A DNA stretch of 64,000 nucleotides from NCBI GenBank assembly GCA_002205965.3, contig NADL03000554.1, positions 62,001 to 126,000 of the forward strand. Direction: 5' to 3'. The position numbers and the translations under genes are program-made. Below the pieces are notes generated by a model. The model had not been told where the DNA came from. It worked only from the letters and a program-made list of their open reading frames with translations, and did not search any database. Positions 25,580 through 39,000 of the stretch are shown here, one piece after another (the first letter of the stretch is position 1; every line of letters begins with the position of its first letter). The stretch comes from Kappaphycus alvarezii. Taxonomy: Eukaryota > Rhodophyta > Florideophyceae > Gigartinales > Solieriaceae.

Positions 25580-28500
25580 ATTAAGATTCGGAGCCTCTTG
25601 CTAGTTGGAATATTGCGCGGAAGCTTACTGCTTGCGTCGAGAAATTCGGCGCATATTCAGCAGTCAAAAAGGTGTTGACCTGCAGCGATAAAGATATTAC
25701 AAAATATCTTGGACTGTGGTACGCATTGGCATTCGTTTACGAGATCATAAACACTAATCATATTGTATATTTCAATGTAATTCCGTGAATAAGCGTATCT
25801 AAGGTTAAGGGTGATTATTTAGTCTGAAGACGCTGCCAATGGAGCCATGAAATAGATAGAACCGTTACTGTTAGCTTTTTTGGCAACCTGGAATTTTTTT
25901 ATCTCAAAGAATCGAGGGCATCTAGCGAGATGATGCGCTTTCTCAGCTTTCAAATCGCAGTTCTTCACTGTGAGGCATGGATTGCAGACGTCGAAAATGG
26001 TCATGGAATAGAAATAATGACGTAACGAGTCATGCTGAAGATGACAACTTGTGTCCACTTGATGAGAAAAATATAGAGCGGGTGTTACCAAAGATTAACA
26101 TGAAGGTGACCTTCATCTTTTTCCGTCCCTAGTCATCGCAATCTGACGAACAAGTCTTCAATACTACAAAAAAACCTTTGAATCATAAGTAAGAACACAG
26201 TTGAGTATCAGTAAATTAAGTGGCGGAAGAGATAAATTGAAGCTGCTTAAGTGGCTTTGATGGTGTTTTTACTAGCTATAGAGTCAGTAATTTCTGCATA
26301 AACTCGCTGAAGGGTTTTTTTGTCCCTATCATTGATACTTATTACTCAATTTTGCAACGGTTCTCAGATTGTCATTTATGGCCGACTTTTGCTCTTTTCG
26401 TTGGTTGAGTCGGCAAAATAACGCCCTTTCGTGTATAACCAAATATCTTGATTTCACCGCGGATTTTAAGCTTCATTTCGTAGTCTGGCATTAGCAGAAA
26501 TGATATAAAATATTTTTCTGATAGGAACAGAAAGAAGAACATGCAGTTTCTCCTGGACGAGTAATATATTGTATAGTTTTATACGAATAAAGTTAATCTC
26601 TGGGATGATACTTCAAATCCCATCTCATGAAGAGTTAAAATTTTTCTCCACTGCTAAGAATGATATGCTCATTTGGAGAGTTGATTTTATGGCCCTAACG
26701 TCGAGCTATAGAGGTCTATTTATACTTCTTCTCATCCTCGAATGTGTTTTAGTGGTTGCTGCAAAATTTTCATTTCTGCTTAGCAGACTGCGGATCTAGC
26801 AACGATTCTACTGTATCTTCTGCAAGAAACATCTTGAAAAAGTCGCTGACTCGCTTATAGTAGAATGAGTAACCCTTTTGGAATTAGTTTTGGCAAACAG
26901 AACACTTCATAGCAGACGAACTAGCGGCAGTAGGATATATTGAGGTGCAGTAATCCGTCATAATCGTTTTGGGCCGCTCAGTGATTCAGCATGAAATTTC
27001 TCCTCATTTAAATGATTGTGCTGTCAGAATATGGATTATAGCTTGCACAGACGCCAGCTCATGGTCGTCTGGAGACTAGGAGAGGATTCAAAATGCGACT
27101 TTTCTGTTTGAAGGTCATGATTACTATTTCCTTTTGCTCTACGAGCGCTGCTGTAATATCGAAGTGCGCTGACATCTCTTCGCGCAGAGAAGTATATAAA
27201 GGACCCACAAGTCTTCTTTTTGTTTTGCAATTTGACACAAAAGTCAATTATTCTAATTGTTAAGAACACAAAATGTCCCCAAATCGGAAATTTTAGGAGC
27301 AAAAAATTGACAAACAAGTGTCGTATACAGATAAGTATTTAAACATAAGCTTTTCTACTTAGGAGCGTCTTCAATTCGGAATTGAGACGCTGATAACTGT
27401 TCGTGCAGTGGCTTCGCTTCTTCCACATTTTTGATCTGATGCTATTACACGCGCCTGATTTGCAGGTGCTTCATGTTGCAAGAGCTTGGGATGTGCACAC
27501 TAAAATTTTTTATTTTGATTTATTGCTGCAATTTTTTTAATCAATGTGAGATATTAGATAAGAAGACTCAACTGAAAAATCGTGCCGAATTTCTATCCAC
27601 TTTTAGAGGTTCTGATGTAAGATTTGTACTAAATGCGAAATGAAAACTTGCCTGTAGCCTTGGAGATGTTGTTTTTATCTTTTTAAAGAATATATGCCCT
27701 CAAAAAGAATTAAACTTCTGAATAAAATCTAGCGCAATGTTGTTGCATTATCCTTCTTTTGAGTAAATGTCTCACAAATTGCACTTTCATATGTAAACCA
27801 TCAGCCATTAATCGGTGTGGAATGTTTTCTCCAAAGTTCATAGGTTCTTAGGAATAAGAAATAACGTTTGGAAGCTCTACTGATTACAATGGTCGTTTTA
27901 GATCATTTCAAACGATTTTGTATATAGTTCAATTTAAACATTAATGAAGTGAGTAATTCATTAACATTCACTGTCGCTTCGTAGATACTTATACTGGGTT
28001 CATAAGATTTATATTGCAATGGACGCCGAATAATTGCATCATATTACTGGAAGTTCTAGATGCACCCAAACATACTTCTAAAGTGGAAACGAGTATAAAT
28101 AGTCATAATATCCGGAAACATCGGGTTAAAAATTATGTTCTTGCTAGAGTTTGAGTCTAGAAAATTTAAACTACAACAAAAAAATTCTCAAACAAAGATA
28201 AAACTTTCTGTGTTTGTGTAAGAGGAAAAATGTTTTTGTACAAACTGAACCATGAATTAAATTTTGGATTCTGTATTTCGAACTGAACTAAATTTGGATT
28301 GCAGAAGCGTAGAACCGGACCGATTCCTATGGAAACTAGTTACCGCCTTCGCATTATATTGAATGATGAAAATGAGCACAAATAGGGCTACGCTGTTTCA
28401 ACTAATCCTGTGTGTAGCTAATGTTTCGCTGCAGTACTGCAATTCTCCCAGATTTACTGGAAGAAATTTTACGGTTGGAACCATGCTTATGATAAATCAA

Positions 28501-31500
28501 AGTCCACAATAGTCATTGATGTAATCAATAAATTACACATACCTGACCGAAAAATTGTGACCAAAATTAAGGGTTTGTAATTTAAAAGTCTCAAATTTCA
28601 TTTAGAAATTCCAATAAGTATAAATATACATCCAATTCTAATTGGTTTGGTGTAATCAAAAAGGAATAAATCCACTTAGAACTGGTATTGGAGGTTGCGG
28701 CTCACTGTAAGTGGATTTTGTAGTCGGCACAGTCCATTATCGTTTCAACGGGCAGTTCAAAGCTACTTATTCTCTCAGGTTCAACTGGGTAACTTTTATT
28801 AGTCAAAAAAAGAAAAAAGGGCTGCCTCATGAAATATCCTTAAATGAAATGGCAATGTTTTCTTCGTAAGTATTTCTTCATGAAAGTTTGCTTCTAATAA
28901 ATATAACGCCACCGACCCCTTTTTCTTTCGCACCTCACTAGATTCAATAAAAGTTTTCCACTATACACAGTGATTTGGAGCCGAGCCATATATACAAGTT
29001 GAAAGAGAACTCTCTATAGCCGCTTGTAATCCAGGAAATGTTCCCGTTCCGTGGAAACTTTTCTTTAGTGGACAGAACACACCGAGCATCTCTTTCATAC
29101 AGAGCACAGAGTAGAGATGGGATAGTTGAATGGGTACCTCTTGATGTTTTAATTTGCCTTGGTCCACTTTTTTCAATTCCGGCATCTCTTAACAGATTTC
29201 GACCTTTGCTATCAAAAGAAAATGTCAAATTTTCAACTGTAAAGGCATTTATCCTTCTGTTCGTAACCTCAACTAATAACGTCAAAGGCTATGGATTAGT
29301 TTATAAGCTACTTGGGAACCAAAAATAAGTCCGAATGAAACCCGATGTAATACTCGCAGCCAAATGAGACCAGCTGCATGTATTTGAAGTTTATACAGAG
29401 ATATATAAAAAGTAAATAATCTACTTACTGTATTGTGAAAGATCTGAAATTTCCCGGAACTCGCCTATTATTTATTTCTATTTACAGGAATTACAAGAGC
29501 AGGGCTGTGAGAAAGCAATCTCACTGTCATATTATAAAGATCTAACTTAAAATTTATAGTTGATTACACAAGCTTGGCATCCACTACTTGGAACCCTTAC
29601 TTAGACTCTTTACTCTCATACTGTACAGAAATGCAATAATTAAATCCAATTTAAACACCAGAAGACCATAATTAATCCTAACGAACTTTGTTCTACCTTA
29701 AATCTTGTTCATATTCTCGTTAATGTATCTGAATTAATAATAGAGATTCTTTTATCTCCGATGACTTGAATCAACTTGAAATTTAAACCATATCTAAAAA
29801 CGTAGATATAAAGAAATAAAGTTAGCAATTATCGTATACCTAAACTATTTGCAAAATGATATCCTTGCGCACTATGATACCTAAAATTGGGCGATCTAGG
29901 GATGAATGGTTGAATTGAATGTAATTTGGGGACCGATACTGATATTCCAGAGTGTTGCATGAGCACCGTTTGCAATCCCGAAGAACTCCTTTGGGTAAGG
30001 CGCACTGCAAGCTTTTTAGTACAAATAGCTCGTGGATTTCGCTTTGAAGCGTAGTTTGTTCTTTTTAAAATTGGTATATTGAGTGTATTATACACCACAA
30101 ACCGCATTATGAGCTTCTAGGTAACATTATAACTCGGTGAATCTAGACAAATGTTTCTTTCTTGGTGGAATGGATCCCACCTGGCTCTAGCACCAACTTG
30201 GCTTCCTAAAATAAGAAAATTGAGATTTTTTAAAAGTAAGACAACGGCATCATCGACGTATTTTCTCTCATTTATACCTATTACAACGCATATTAGGTCT
30301 TGATTGTGGTGTGATGCGCGCATTCAGGAGCTAAAATAAACAGTCTGGTACCTCTATTTTACATATTTCCATAAATATTAGGGCAAAACTTACTCAACAC
30401 CATCACCAGGAATAGCCAAGAAACGATACTATATAATAAGTTCTAAATATGAAAAAATTGACACTGTTGTGAGTTTTCTAACTGCAGCTCAGAATTAGGG
30501 AAACTGTCTTGGGTAGGACGATAGTGATAGCAAAATGTGGCAATGGGCTAAGATGGATGGGGAGTTGTGATGCTTTCGAAGATCGTGGATCAAACTGGAG
30601 TAGTGGAAACAAAGTAAGAACGTAGTGGAGCAGTGGGAGCACTTCTTTGTGTGTTGAGCTATGTCTAAATCGCTATCGACTGTAGAACTTAAGTTGGTAC
30701 TTAAGTACCGTAAATCTGGATATACACAAGGACTCGGGCGAGTCTCCAACTTGATTCTTAAATTGGTTCCACAGGCAATGTGAGCCTCCACGCAACATGA
30801 TGTTTTCCATAAGCTAGTGAAAAAAATCTATTTCGATTACATGAACCAGTAGAAAGCTAAGGTTGAGATATGTCTGAAGTTACAAGCCGTAACATCTTCT
30901 TATCAGAAGTTATTGCGTCAGCATTAAACTTTTCGAATGATTGCATAGGATACATGCCACTAAAAGTGTACGGTTGGGACCGTAAACGTCAGAAATAAGC
31001 TGGTTTGTCAGATTAAAACAGTAGCTAAATTATTGAAACGGTAAGTGGAAGCCCAAGTTTCATACAGAAGCACATAATTAGGATCATTATTGGAAAATTT
31101 TCATCGGAAACGTCCCTCGCATTCAATTTGGTTCGTGTAAAATTGAATCCAGAATAATTTTATTCGAAAAAAAGAAGTAGACTGCCTTTCAAATTCATAG
31201 ATACTTGGCACCAACAAGTGACAGCCAATGTATTAAAACATACTACAATACTTTAAAATATGAGCATAATGTTTTGCAAGCATTGATAACAGGTCCTCAG
31301 AGAATCGCCAGTCGCGGGGTTCCGAAGGAATTAGGCTTCATACGGATATTTTTTATCACAGTGCAGATTAGGGAACTCTAATCACACAGATTTGTGGGTA
31401 TGAATAATTTGTGCTCTTTGTGAAGTTTTACCTTTGAAAACTTTCAAAGCCCCATCACTATTGCGAAAGCCAAAGCATCAGTAGCTGGGCACTACCAAAG

Positions 31501-32909
31501 ACAAGAATATTGCAGCAGAGCTTATTCTGTCAGTTTCTGAACAATTCATTGTAAACAATAAGCATATTAGTACAATATTTCTGATCTGGAAATTGCAAGT
31601 GTTCTACGGTGTTTTTGCGTGAATTTACGTCATTATTTGTGAAATGTGAGTAACGAAAGACTGAGGGATTTTTTAAAGTAGTTTCAGCAGAACATGTATT
31701 CCACTTGACACATAAAACAGTTAAAATACCCACTTCCATGTTCACAAAACTGTAAAACCTTTTGTGAGTACGGAAGTCGCAATTTGCAGCTCTAATAAGT
31801 CGTTTCTAGTAAAATTACATCTTTAGAAATGCATTTTGAACAAAATTAAGTATAGGTTAATTTTTTTATAAGCATAAAATGTTGCAACGAAATATAATTA
31901 ATTAATTTTGACTTTTAGATTAGAACATAGTTATACATTAACGAATAATACCCGAAAAATAAAATTAAAAAATTCCTTCACTTTTTAAAAGAGCTAGATA
32001 ATTTCTTCTTTAATATCTCGACGGTTATTTTCACTCAGAAAATGAAATTAATTACCAAAATTTATGAATTTTGGTAACATAAAAATTCTGACCGTCTTCT
32101 TGCCCTCTGAAAGTACAAAAACAGAAATCAAAATAAATGAACCTTATATAACACTCCTGGATCTCAATGAGAGCTAAAAATAAGACAAGTAGAGCCTGTA
32201 AATTTAGAAAGAATGCTTGAGCTGTTGAGAAATATGAAGGAGTATTTGCATCATCCGATCATTTTTTCCCAAATATTTCGAAAACTATCCTAAAAAATCA
32301 AAGAACGTCTTCGTCGGAAGATATTTTTTGTATGAAAGTGTTTAAATTAAAAGGAAATGAAAAAATATTGCAATCACTGCTGTGGATGAATTAGATGGAA
32401 AAATTTTTCGCTTCATAAAAATTAATTTATAAATGAGCTGCGTCCGTAAACCATTTTTTGAAGTTTAAACAGTCGTATAAAAATGATACGCATAAGGAAT
32501 TAAATCTTGGCAGTGCTTTCGAGACAAAATCTATATTTTAATTGAAGTCAAGTTAAAGCTTTAAGTTCCGTTTGTCTCTGATCATGAAGAAAATCTGCAT
32601 GTTTGAGCTGATAAAATCTCTCATGAAATAAATTACAAAACTTAAAAACTTGAATTTAGTCAATTTGAGTATTTTATCTCAATTTTACTAAATTGAAGTG
32701 AAATTGGAATTATATATTCCGATGAAACGTATTAGTAAATCGTAATGAGACGTTTCGACATATGAAATAGCATAATATAGTAATATTGTAGAACATTGAT
32801 TCAAATTTGACGAACATTAAGTTGTAATATAGAATATTGTCATAGAAGTTAATTTAAAATATGAAACATTGTCTGAAACCCAGCTGCCCAACTATCTCGA
32901 ACAAAATCA

Positions 32910-33672
32910 GTGGAATCCAAGGATTTTGTTACCCTGTCCACCTTCGATAATATCGTCGAAGACAATAATCATATCGAGATGACCAACAAAGTTGCACGTT
33001 CAAGAATGGAAATGTTTTTGTCTTACAAATCATTGCTTCGCCGCCATAGTTTGGAGTGGGTGGAAAATGAGAACGGAAAGATTGTTTTCCAACATGTACT
33101 GCCGGAAAGTTTTCCAGAATCGCTCCGAGCATCTTCAGTCAGACCCAGATCTTTATCGCTAGTAGTTACGCAATGACTTCAAACAATTTATGATATAGGC
33201 CACAAAACTCTCAAAAACCTTCCAGCTAGTCGACAATTGTCCACAATCCAGGCCAAAGAAGAAAGAAAAATCCAGGCGTAGTGAAAACAACCAATACAAG
33301 GAAAATAGTGCAGAAGGATCTGAGATACTTGGAAAAAGATTCAACATGAATGTAAAAGTTCTTCCAGTGTGCCTTTATTCACTTCACAAAGAGAAAGGGA
33401 TTCATAATTTCATTCGTTATTGTAAAGATTGCCTGGTAATGAAAGGGAAGCTTTTCTACAGAAGCCTGAAACTCCCAAAAGAAGCAATTGGCACAGCAAG
33501 GAACAACCGTTCACAAAAACAGAAGCCCAAAACTAGTAAAACAGACGAAAAGACAGTTTCTCGAGTAACTATCCTCCATAACAACCAATTAGTCACAATT
33601 CAAGTGACCATAATTGACGATGACGAAACACATGTAGCAAAAGAACGTTCTGACAACGGTGTACATGAATAA
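32910..33672 (+). pseudogene. Gag-like region of the 33-kb Ty3 element
   Basis: Two open pieces (32910-33176 and 33346-33672) stand out by composition from the desert. The first contains SLEWVENENGKIVFQHVLPE. The second has CKDCLVMKGKLFYR, possibly a worn zinc knuckle, and a Lys/Thr/Gln-rich basic tail. The call as gag rests mainly on position upstream of a recognisable Ty3 reverse transcriptase. No single motif is diagnostic. Confidence 0.4.
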
Positions 33673-34229
33673 ATCATTTTCACCGTATTGCAAAGTAAGC
33701 TGTACTCAACGGAATTGGTAAAATTAAAAAAGTATCACCGGTATCCTTACAAGTCGCCTTGAGGGAGGTTTTTGGTGGTAGTAAATTCTCGTTCTTGCTC
33801 ACCATGACGGCATGGTACACAGTTGTAAAGCTCTCCTGGACCACTCGAACTATTGAAAATGAACTATTTCGGTTGCCAATGAGGGGTCAGATGCTAGGAT
33901 CTTCTTTTCGGGCGTCCAGTTCTTCACAATCTTGTGGTAGATACGAATTCGCTTCAACAGGAGCGCCTAAATCTCCTATACGGAAGCTATTATTCGAAAG
34001 CCAAAACCTGCCGCCCTGAAAAGTTGGTGGTGCCAGTCGAATGATGACTGCCCGTGTTTACCGTGCTCCCATTGGTGATATCATCAAAAAATAGACGAAA
34101 TTTTCCCATATGGAAAAGCCGGCCACCGTTCCATCCATGGGTGCTACCCGCGACACAGAAATCGACTACTATGATATGCGTGAAGAAACAGATCCTTTTC
34201 TGGATGGTTCGTTACTCGACCCTCTCCGA

Positions 34230-35280
34230 CATCGATCAAAAGCCTGACACCGAAGTGGGCATTACAAAAATGCTTGAGGAATTTAGAGAAGACGGTGAAC
34301 CACCAGGTAGACAAGACGAACTACACAAACTTTTCTCTGGAAACGTAAATATCTCCCGCACGTCATTCTCGGCTGACCATCCCCCAACTTTCAAGCCCAT
34401 GCAAATTTCTCTCACAAATGAAGCAACAATGGTTTGTTTGAGTCTGCGTAATTATTCTCCGGAACAGCGTGCGTTCCTCACTTGCGTCGTCGCCCTCCTC
34501 GTCACCGCCGGTATATTTTACGTTAACTTAACCGCCGCCTGGACATTTACCCTACTGCTGGTCCCAATGGAAGGAACCGCTATGTTTTTCTTGAATATCT
34601 ATCTCCTTTTTGTTATAAGATTCACGTTAAAACACTAGTTCGATATGCCAAATACACACCAAGAGTTGAAAAAACTGCCGACTTCACGTTTATTTGTAAC
34701 ATTTGATTTATAGCGTGGAAATTGGCAGATGCCGTTGGCAAAATGAGCAAAATAGTTCCAGTCTTGCATAATACCTCACGTAATCTACACACCTACTCAC
34801 GTTCTGCTTGGTACCACCAATGCTTTAATGTTCTTACAGTCTAATCAGGCCGCCGTACTGCCTGCCAACCTTCGCTCAAACACCTTATAGTTGCTGGATG
34901 ATATCTCCATGTATGAAGCAACAGTTGATGCTCGTCTGAGTTTGAACTCCGAATTCTTTCCTTTTTCTACGGAGCAATATTTTAAGTCGAAACATGGCAA
35001 ATGCAAGCTCTTCGCTACTACCATACGTTGGTGTGAGAGAATCTTACCGACAGATGACATATCTTTTGAACCTCGTCTCATGGACGTTATAAGGAATATG
35101 ATTTTTCCTTAGGTGGGTGTAAATTTTCCAAAGTTTGTTGGTGCAATGCAATGGATGAGCGCTGTATATCCTGAATTTTCGTCACTAATACGCCCACTGG
35201 CAGACCTGTTGGAAAATGCTAAAAACTAACAGGTAAGCGGACTCTCGTGACAGCTGTACGTATATCCCAACAGTCCACCG
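34230..35280 (+). pseudogene. Reverse transcriptase of the 33-kb Ty3 element
   Basis: Landmarks in order across several frames are LRNYSPEQRAFL and FYVNLTAAWTFTLLLVP (the pre-palm segment, 34440-34570), then LPTSRLFVTFDL (34672-34707, with the first catalytic Asp) and RGNWQMPLAK. The palm follows: LLGTTNALMFLQSNQ (about 34805), then a stop, then LLDDISMYEAT (34892-34924) where the YxDD box should be. KCKLFATTIRWCERIL (about 34998) is next, then FEPRLMDVIRNM and FVGAMQWMSAVYPEFSSLI. The LFATxxxWCxRI signature and the AMQWM segment are typical of a Ty3 lineage I recall mainly from oomycetes. The enzyme would copy element RNA into DNA. This copy has several stops and frameshifts. Confidence 0.7.
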
Positions 35281-35289
35281 GTTGAAGCA

Positions 35290-36000
35290 ACTATCAAGAC
35301 AAAGCCCTCGAACAGTGCAAACAGGCATTGAAAAATGTCGAACACTCAAAGAGATAGTTCGTTTGCACTGGTGCTTCAGACTGTTTTTGATTAAATACCG
35401 TAACTCAAATTACGATCGCGGACTGTTCCCTCCGATGTGTCGACCAAAGGCAAAAAACCGCTAGCATTTATTGTCGGGCCACTTCACGGATTCGTCTATG
35501 CGATGTTTAATACTGATAATATTGCTTTCGCAAAAATTGAGAATCTAGGCCAAATGCATTAGATTCTCGCCTCGGATCGTGGGTTTGATTTGCACACAGA
35601 CCACAGTAATTTGGTCTTCTTGTTCGATGAACTTGTATAAGTTGTCGAAATTAGTAGGACGACTACATCCTTTGATTCAAGATGCTGTGCAGAAAAATCC
35701 GCAGCTATTTCGTAAAAAAGAGTCTAAGAATAGTTGTCGAGTTCTACGGAAGGTGATTTTGTACTTATTGAGCGGCAATATTTCACGCAAAGGAGAAGCA
35801 TTTCTTACTTTTGCGAAGCATCGACTAATTATCAAAGCGATTAATGACTATGTTTGCTAGGTCGATGATCTCCGAAACGTGCTTTTTGACTAAGTACATA
35901 TCTCACGTGTTACGTTCTATAACGATGTTTTACTTGAAAAAAAGGCCATTATTTCTTATATGTTAAGATCTTAGACTGATATGGTTGTTCGACGTCTGAT
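35290..36000 (+). pseudogene. RNase H and start of integrase of the 33-kb Ty3 element
   Basis: RNase H is recognisable by ILASDRGFDLHTDHSNLVFLF (35560-35622), which holds the D-x-x-T-D-H-x-N-L motif of Ty3 RNase H. After a stop the frame goes on with KLSKLVGRLHPL. At about 35855-35940 VDDLRNVLFD and a following VHIS resemble the start of the integrase zinc domain. Beyond about 36000 the homology fades. Shorter open pieces to 36360 may be the remains of integrase but show no catalytic motif. Confidence 0.5.
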
Positions 36001-39000
36001 GTATCTCACAAAGACTGACGACTGTATTATGTTGAATGTTTCTTTGTATGGATTTTCTGAGTCCGAGAACACCTTCGAGAACCTCGCAGAAAACTAGAAA
36101 GTCGTACCAAAACTGTTACAGAAAATGATTCGTCAGAAAAAAACTCAAGGTTTGGTGATATAAACACAAAAACAGCTCAACATTGCGTGAGGAAAAAATT
36201 TCATAAAAAGGTTTACCACGATCTGACCACCCCTGGCGTTGTGCCTATCCATCACCTTTTCATCAACTTCTACTGGAGGTGGGATTACGACATTACCCAA
36301 ACAATCATGCTACCATCTCCAGCCTTACCATGAAGGAAACTTCTGAACTTCTCTTCAGGGAAGGGTAGTGTAAAGAAATTCTCCGTTAGTTGCGTTTCTA
36401 CGTTAATTTCTCTCGCCTATGTTCTACCTTTTTTATTGCTAGCCGTACCACTTTTAGTGTCTTCAATTCAAGCTTTGAAGTTTGCATGCTGTTCTAGCAT
36501 TCCGATATCCCTTTCCCACTTTTGTGTTTTCGAGGAAGAATTTGATAATGAAAAGTAAAAGAATAGGGGGTACCGCATCGATCAACGGTCTTTCAACTAT
36601 CTATAAAATTCAGAGAAAGTCCCAAAACTCTTTCGGACTCTTGTAGACAACACAAGATCATATATATCATAGAGAAGCACCAATGAGTATGCGAATAATA
36701 GTTTTGGATTTACAGTTAGTGAAAAAAAGTTTTGGAAAGGATAAATAAGCACTCTAGTTTTCTTCTTTAAAGTAGAAGAAGACATAAAAAATAAGCAAAA
36801 AATCAGTTCGTATAAATTGTTTTCGGTATCGCATCGGAGCAATTGAGTAGTAAAATAGATATGGAACAAATATGGTAGCCATCCGTAAAACCATTGATAA
36901 CTTTTTTGACCATTACATTGCATATGAAACTTGAAAATCTCAACTTTTATCCAAAACACCAACACGTTACAGTTTGTAATCTATTTCATGGTATTATGCA
37001 ATTTTCAGTTCCATATTTATATACAGTAACGCCAGAAATGTATCATAGGTTATTTTTCCAGTACGAGATCAGAAAACTCCCAGGACGCCCTTTCCTTTGA
37101 AATATCCTGTAATCTAGTTAGGGTGAACCACTCTACCCTATTTCCTATTCCGATTGATAACTGCGCATGTATTACACCACCTGACATCCAGACGGGGCTC
37201 ATATGTGACCCAACTGAACTCTATGAAATTAAAGACCTCTTTTCCTCTTTAATTTGTAGAGTAAAGAACAATTGTTTTTATACGCAATTATGAAATCATA
37301 TTTCTATCATGGTACGCTAAAATATTTCAAATTTTACTTTAAATCACACTATAAAGACTGGAAGGACAAAAAAGATTCCATTATACGAGTAGAAACACGA
37401 CAATTAGGCTGTTAACTTCTTCAGACAGGGTTTAGCATTGAGAAATTTTTTGGCAGCTGCATATAAGTCGCTTGAATTCCGCGCTGTTCAAACAAACCAG
37501 GGCTAATCTAATTACATGAACGTTTAATTTGGACATATAATTCGGACATATAATTGTAAAAGATTCGAGCTCGTATTTTGGAGAGCAATAAAATTAAAAA
37601 CTCGTAACTTTTGAAACTCACCATACTGCACATTTTATACTAAAAATCCATTACGGAAAAATACTGCCCACAGACCTAAATCGAGTAGTTTGCAATACAG
37701 ATAAATTAAGACTTGCCAAATGTTAGCTTCAGTATCAAGCACAAATTCTCGCTTTTCTCTGTGTTATGTTTGCAACTTCAAAAGCAAAAAACCGTACATC
37801 GAGCGAAATTTCATTATTAACCGTCACTTTTCAACGACAAAAACCAAGTCTTCTTCCTAAGCGAGGTCCTAGTTGAGCAAAGAGCAGCTCTGTACGAGTA
37901 CATAGGCAAAATTTGACCTTATGATTATAACAGAAGCAACTTAAAAGTGTCATTTTGAGAAGAATTTTGTTTCCATTCAATTCTACATCATCAATACTCA
38001 AGAATTCGATTATTTATGGGAATTTTTCGGACGTACTGCAAGAACGCATTATTTATGGGGATTTTCGGAAGGTAGTGCAAGAATGCATTACAGTATTTTA
38101 CTTATACTAAAGAGTGAAATTACAGGGAAAGACGCATTTCTATGATTATGAAAATGCTGTAAAACGGTTGCCGTTCTGACTCTTAAGCTCAAGTTTATGG
38201 CAGGAATAGCCCAAGCTCCAAACGCTTCACGAACCTATCTGTCCTTATGATCACGAATTTTTTCGTTTGTGTCTGTAGTTGAGGTGACGAGTGGGCAGTT
38301 GCAGATATTATTATTTCAAAAGAATTAAACTAAATTTGGCATTTCGAGTACGCTAGATATACAGTGAATGCCAAATGCAAACAGATTTTAGTCAGAGCGG
38401 AGCCTTACGAGAAATAAAAAAATCAATGTAGCTGAATTTGCACCTCTATTACAGGAAGTAAGTAAGTATCATTTTGATATTGACATCACTGTTCTCTCTC
38501 TAGCTCTTTGCTTTAGATAGCCGTCTTAATCAAAAAAGGCCCTGATATTTTCTGTTATATCAGTAATGAACTTGATTTGAAATATAGAATGATTTAAATC
38601 TTAGCGTGGTACATCATTAAAGGCGCAATAATGATTATTTTGGAATTACTACCGAGACAGAGGTTGAAAACAAGCGTTCTAGAATATAGAAAGTTTACAT
38701 TTTTTAAGTGGCAGAAGATCACATGAAATTATGGTTTAAGAACGTAAAAAAAATTCAAGTTTTGTTCGCTGGTATTTAAGCCCCATATGATACCACGTAC
38801 TCAAAAACGAGTCAATTTGAAAATAGTAATCCTAATAGCCTTTTTGCTGATACATTTGGCCCAGATTTTCACTCTACAGTGACATTACATAAGCATCCTT
38901 AAAGTCTACACAGAGGCGATTACATTATAGATTAATTGAATATATTCAAATGGTGCAAATTTACATTAGACCATTCGGCGACCACTAACCATATCATGCG

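Larger units (their letters stand above)
13250..32890. other. AT-rich gene desert
   Basis: About 19.6 kb with no recognised gene or element. Open stretches are short and match what random AT-rich DNA gives. Small GC-richer islands at about 16900-17290, 23330-23780 and 29000-29170 may be old element fragments. I see no splice-linked exon series, tandem array or telomere-like repeat. Confidence 0.6.
32890..36000 (+). mobile_element. Heavily decayed Ty3/gypsy-type retrotransposon
   Basis: Plus-strand order of gag-like, protease-region, reverse transcriptase, RNase H and the start of an integrase zinc region is the Ty3 order. Nearly every domain is broken by stops and frame changes. No LTRs were recognised on either side. 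Confidence 0.65.

Noticed and set aside
30690-30710. Perfect palindrome GGTACTTAAGTACC as a regulatory site
   Set aside because: A single copy in AT-rich DNA with no neighbouring gene. Chance is sufficient.
36597-36965. 122-codon minus-strand hydrophobic open stretch
   Set aside because: Rich in Phe, Leu and Tyr as expected from T-rich DNA, with no start context, no relatives and a random-like background.
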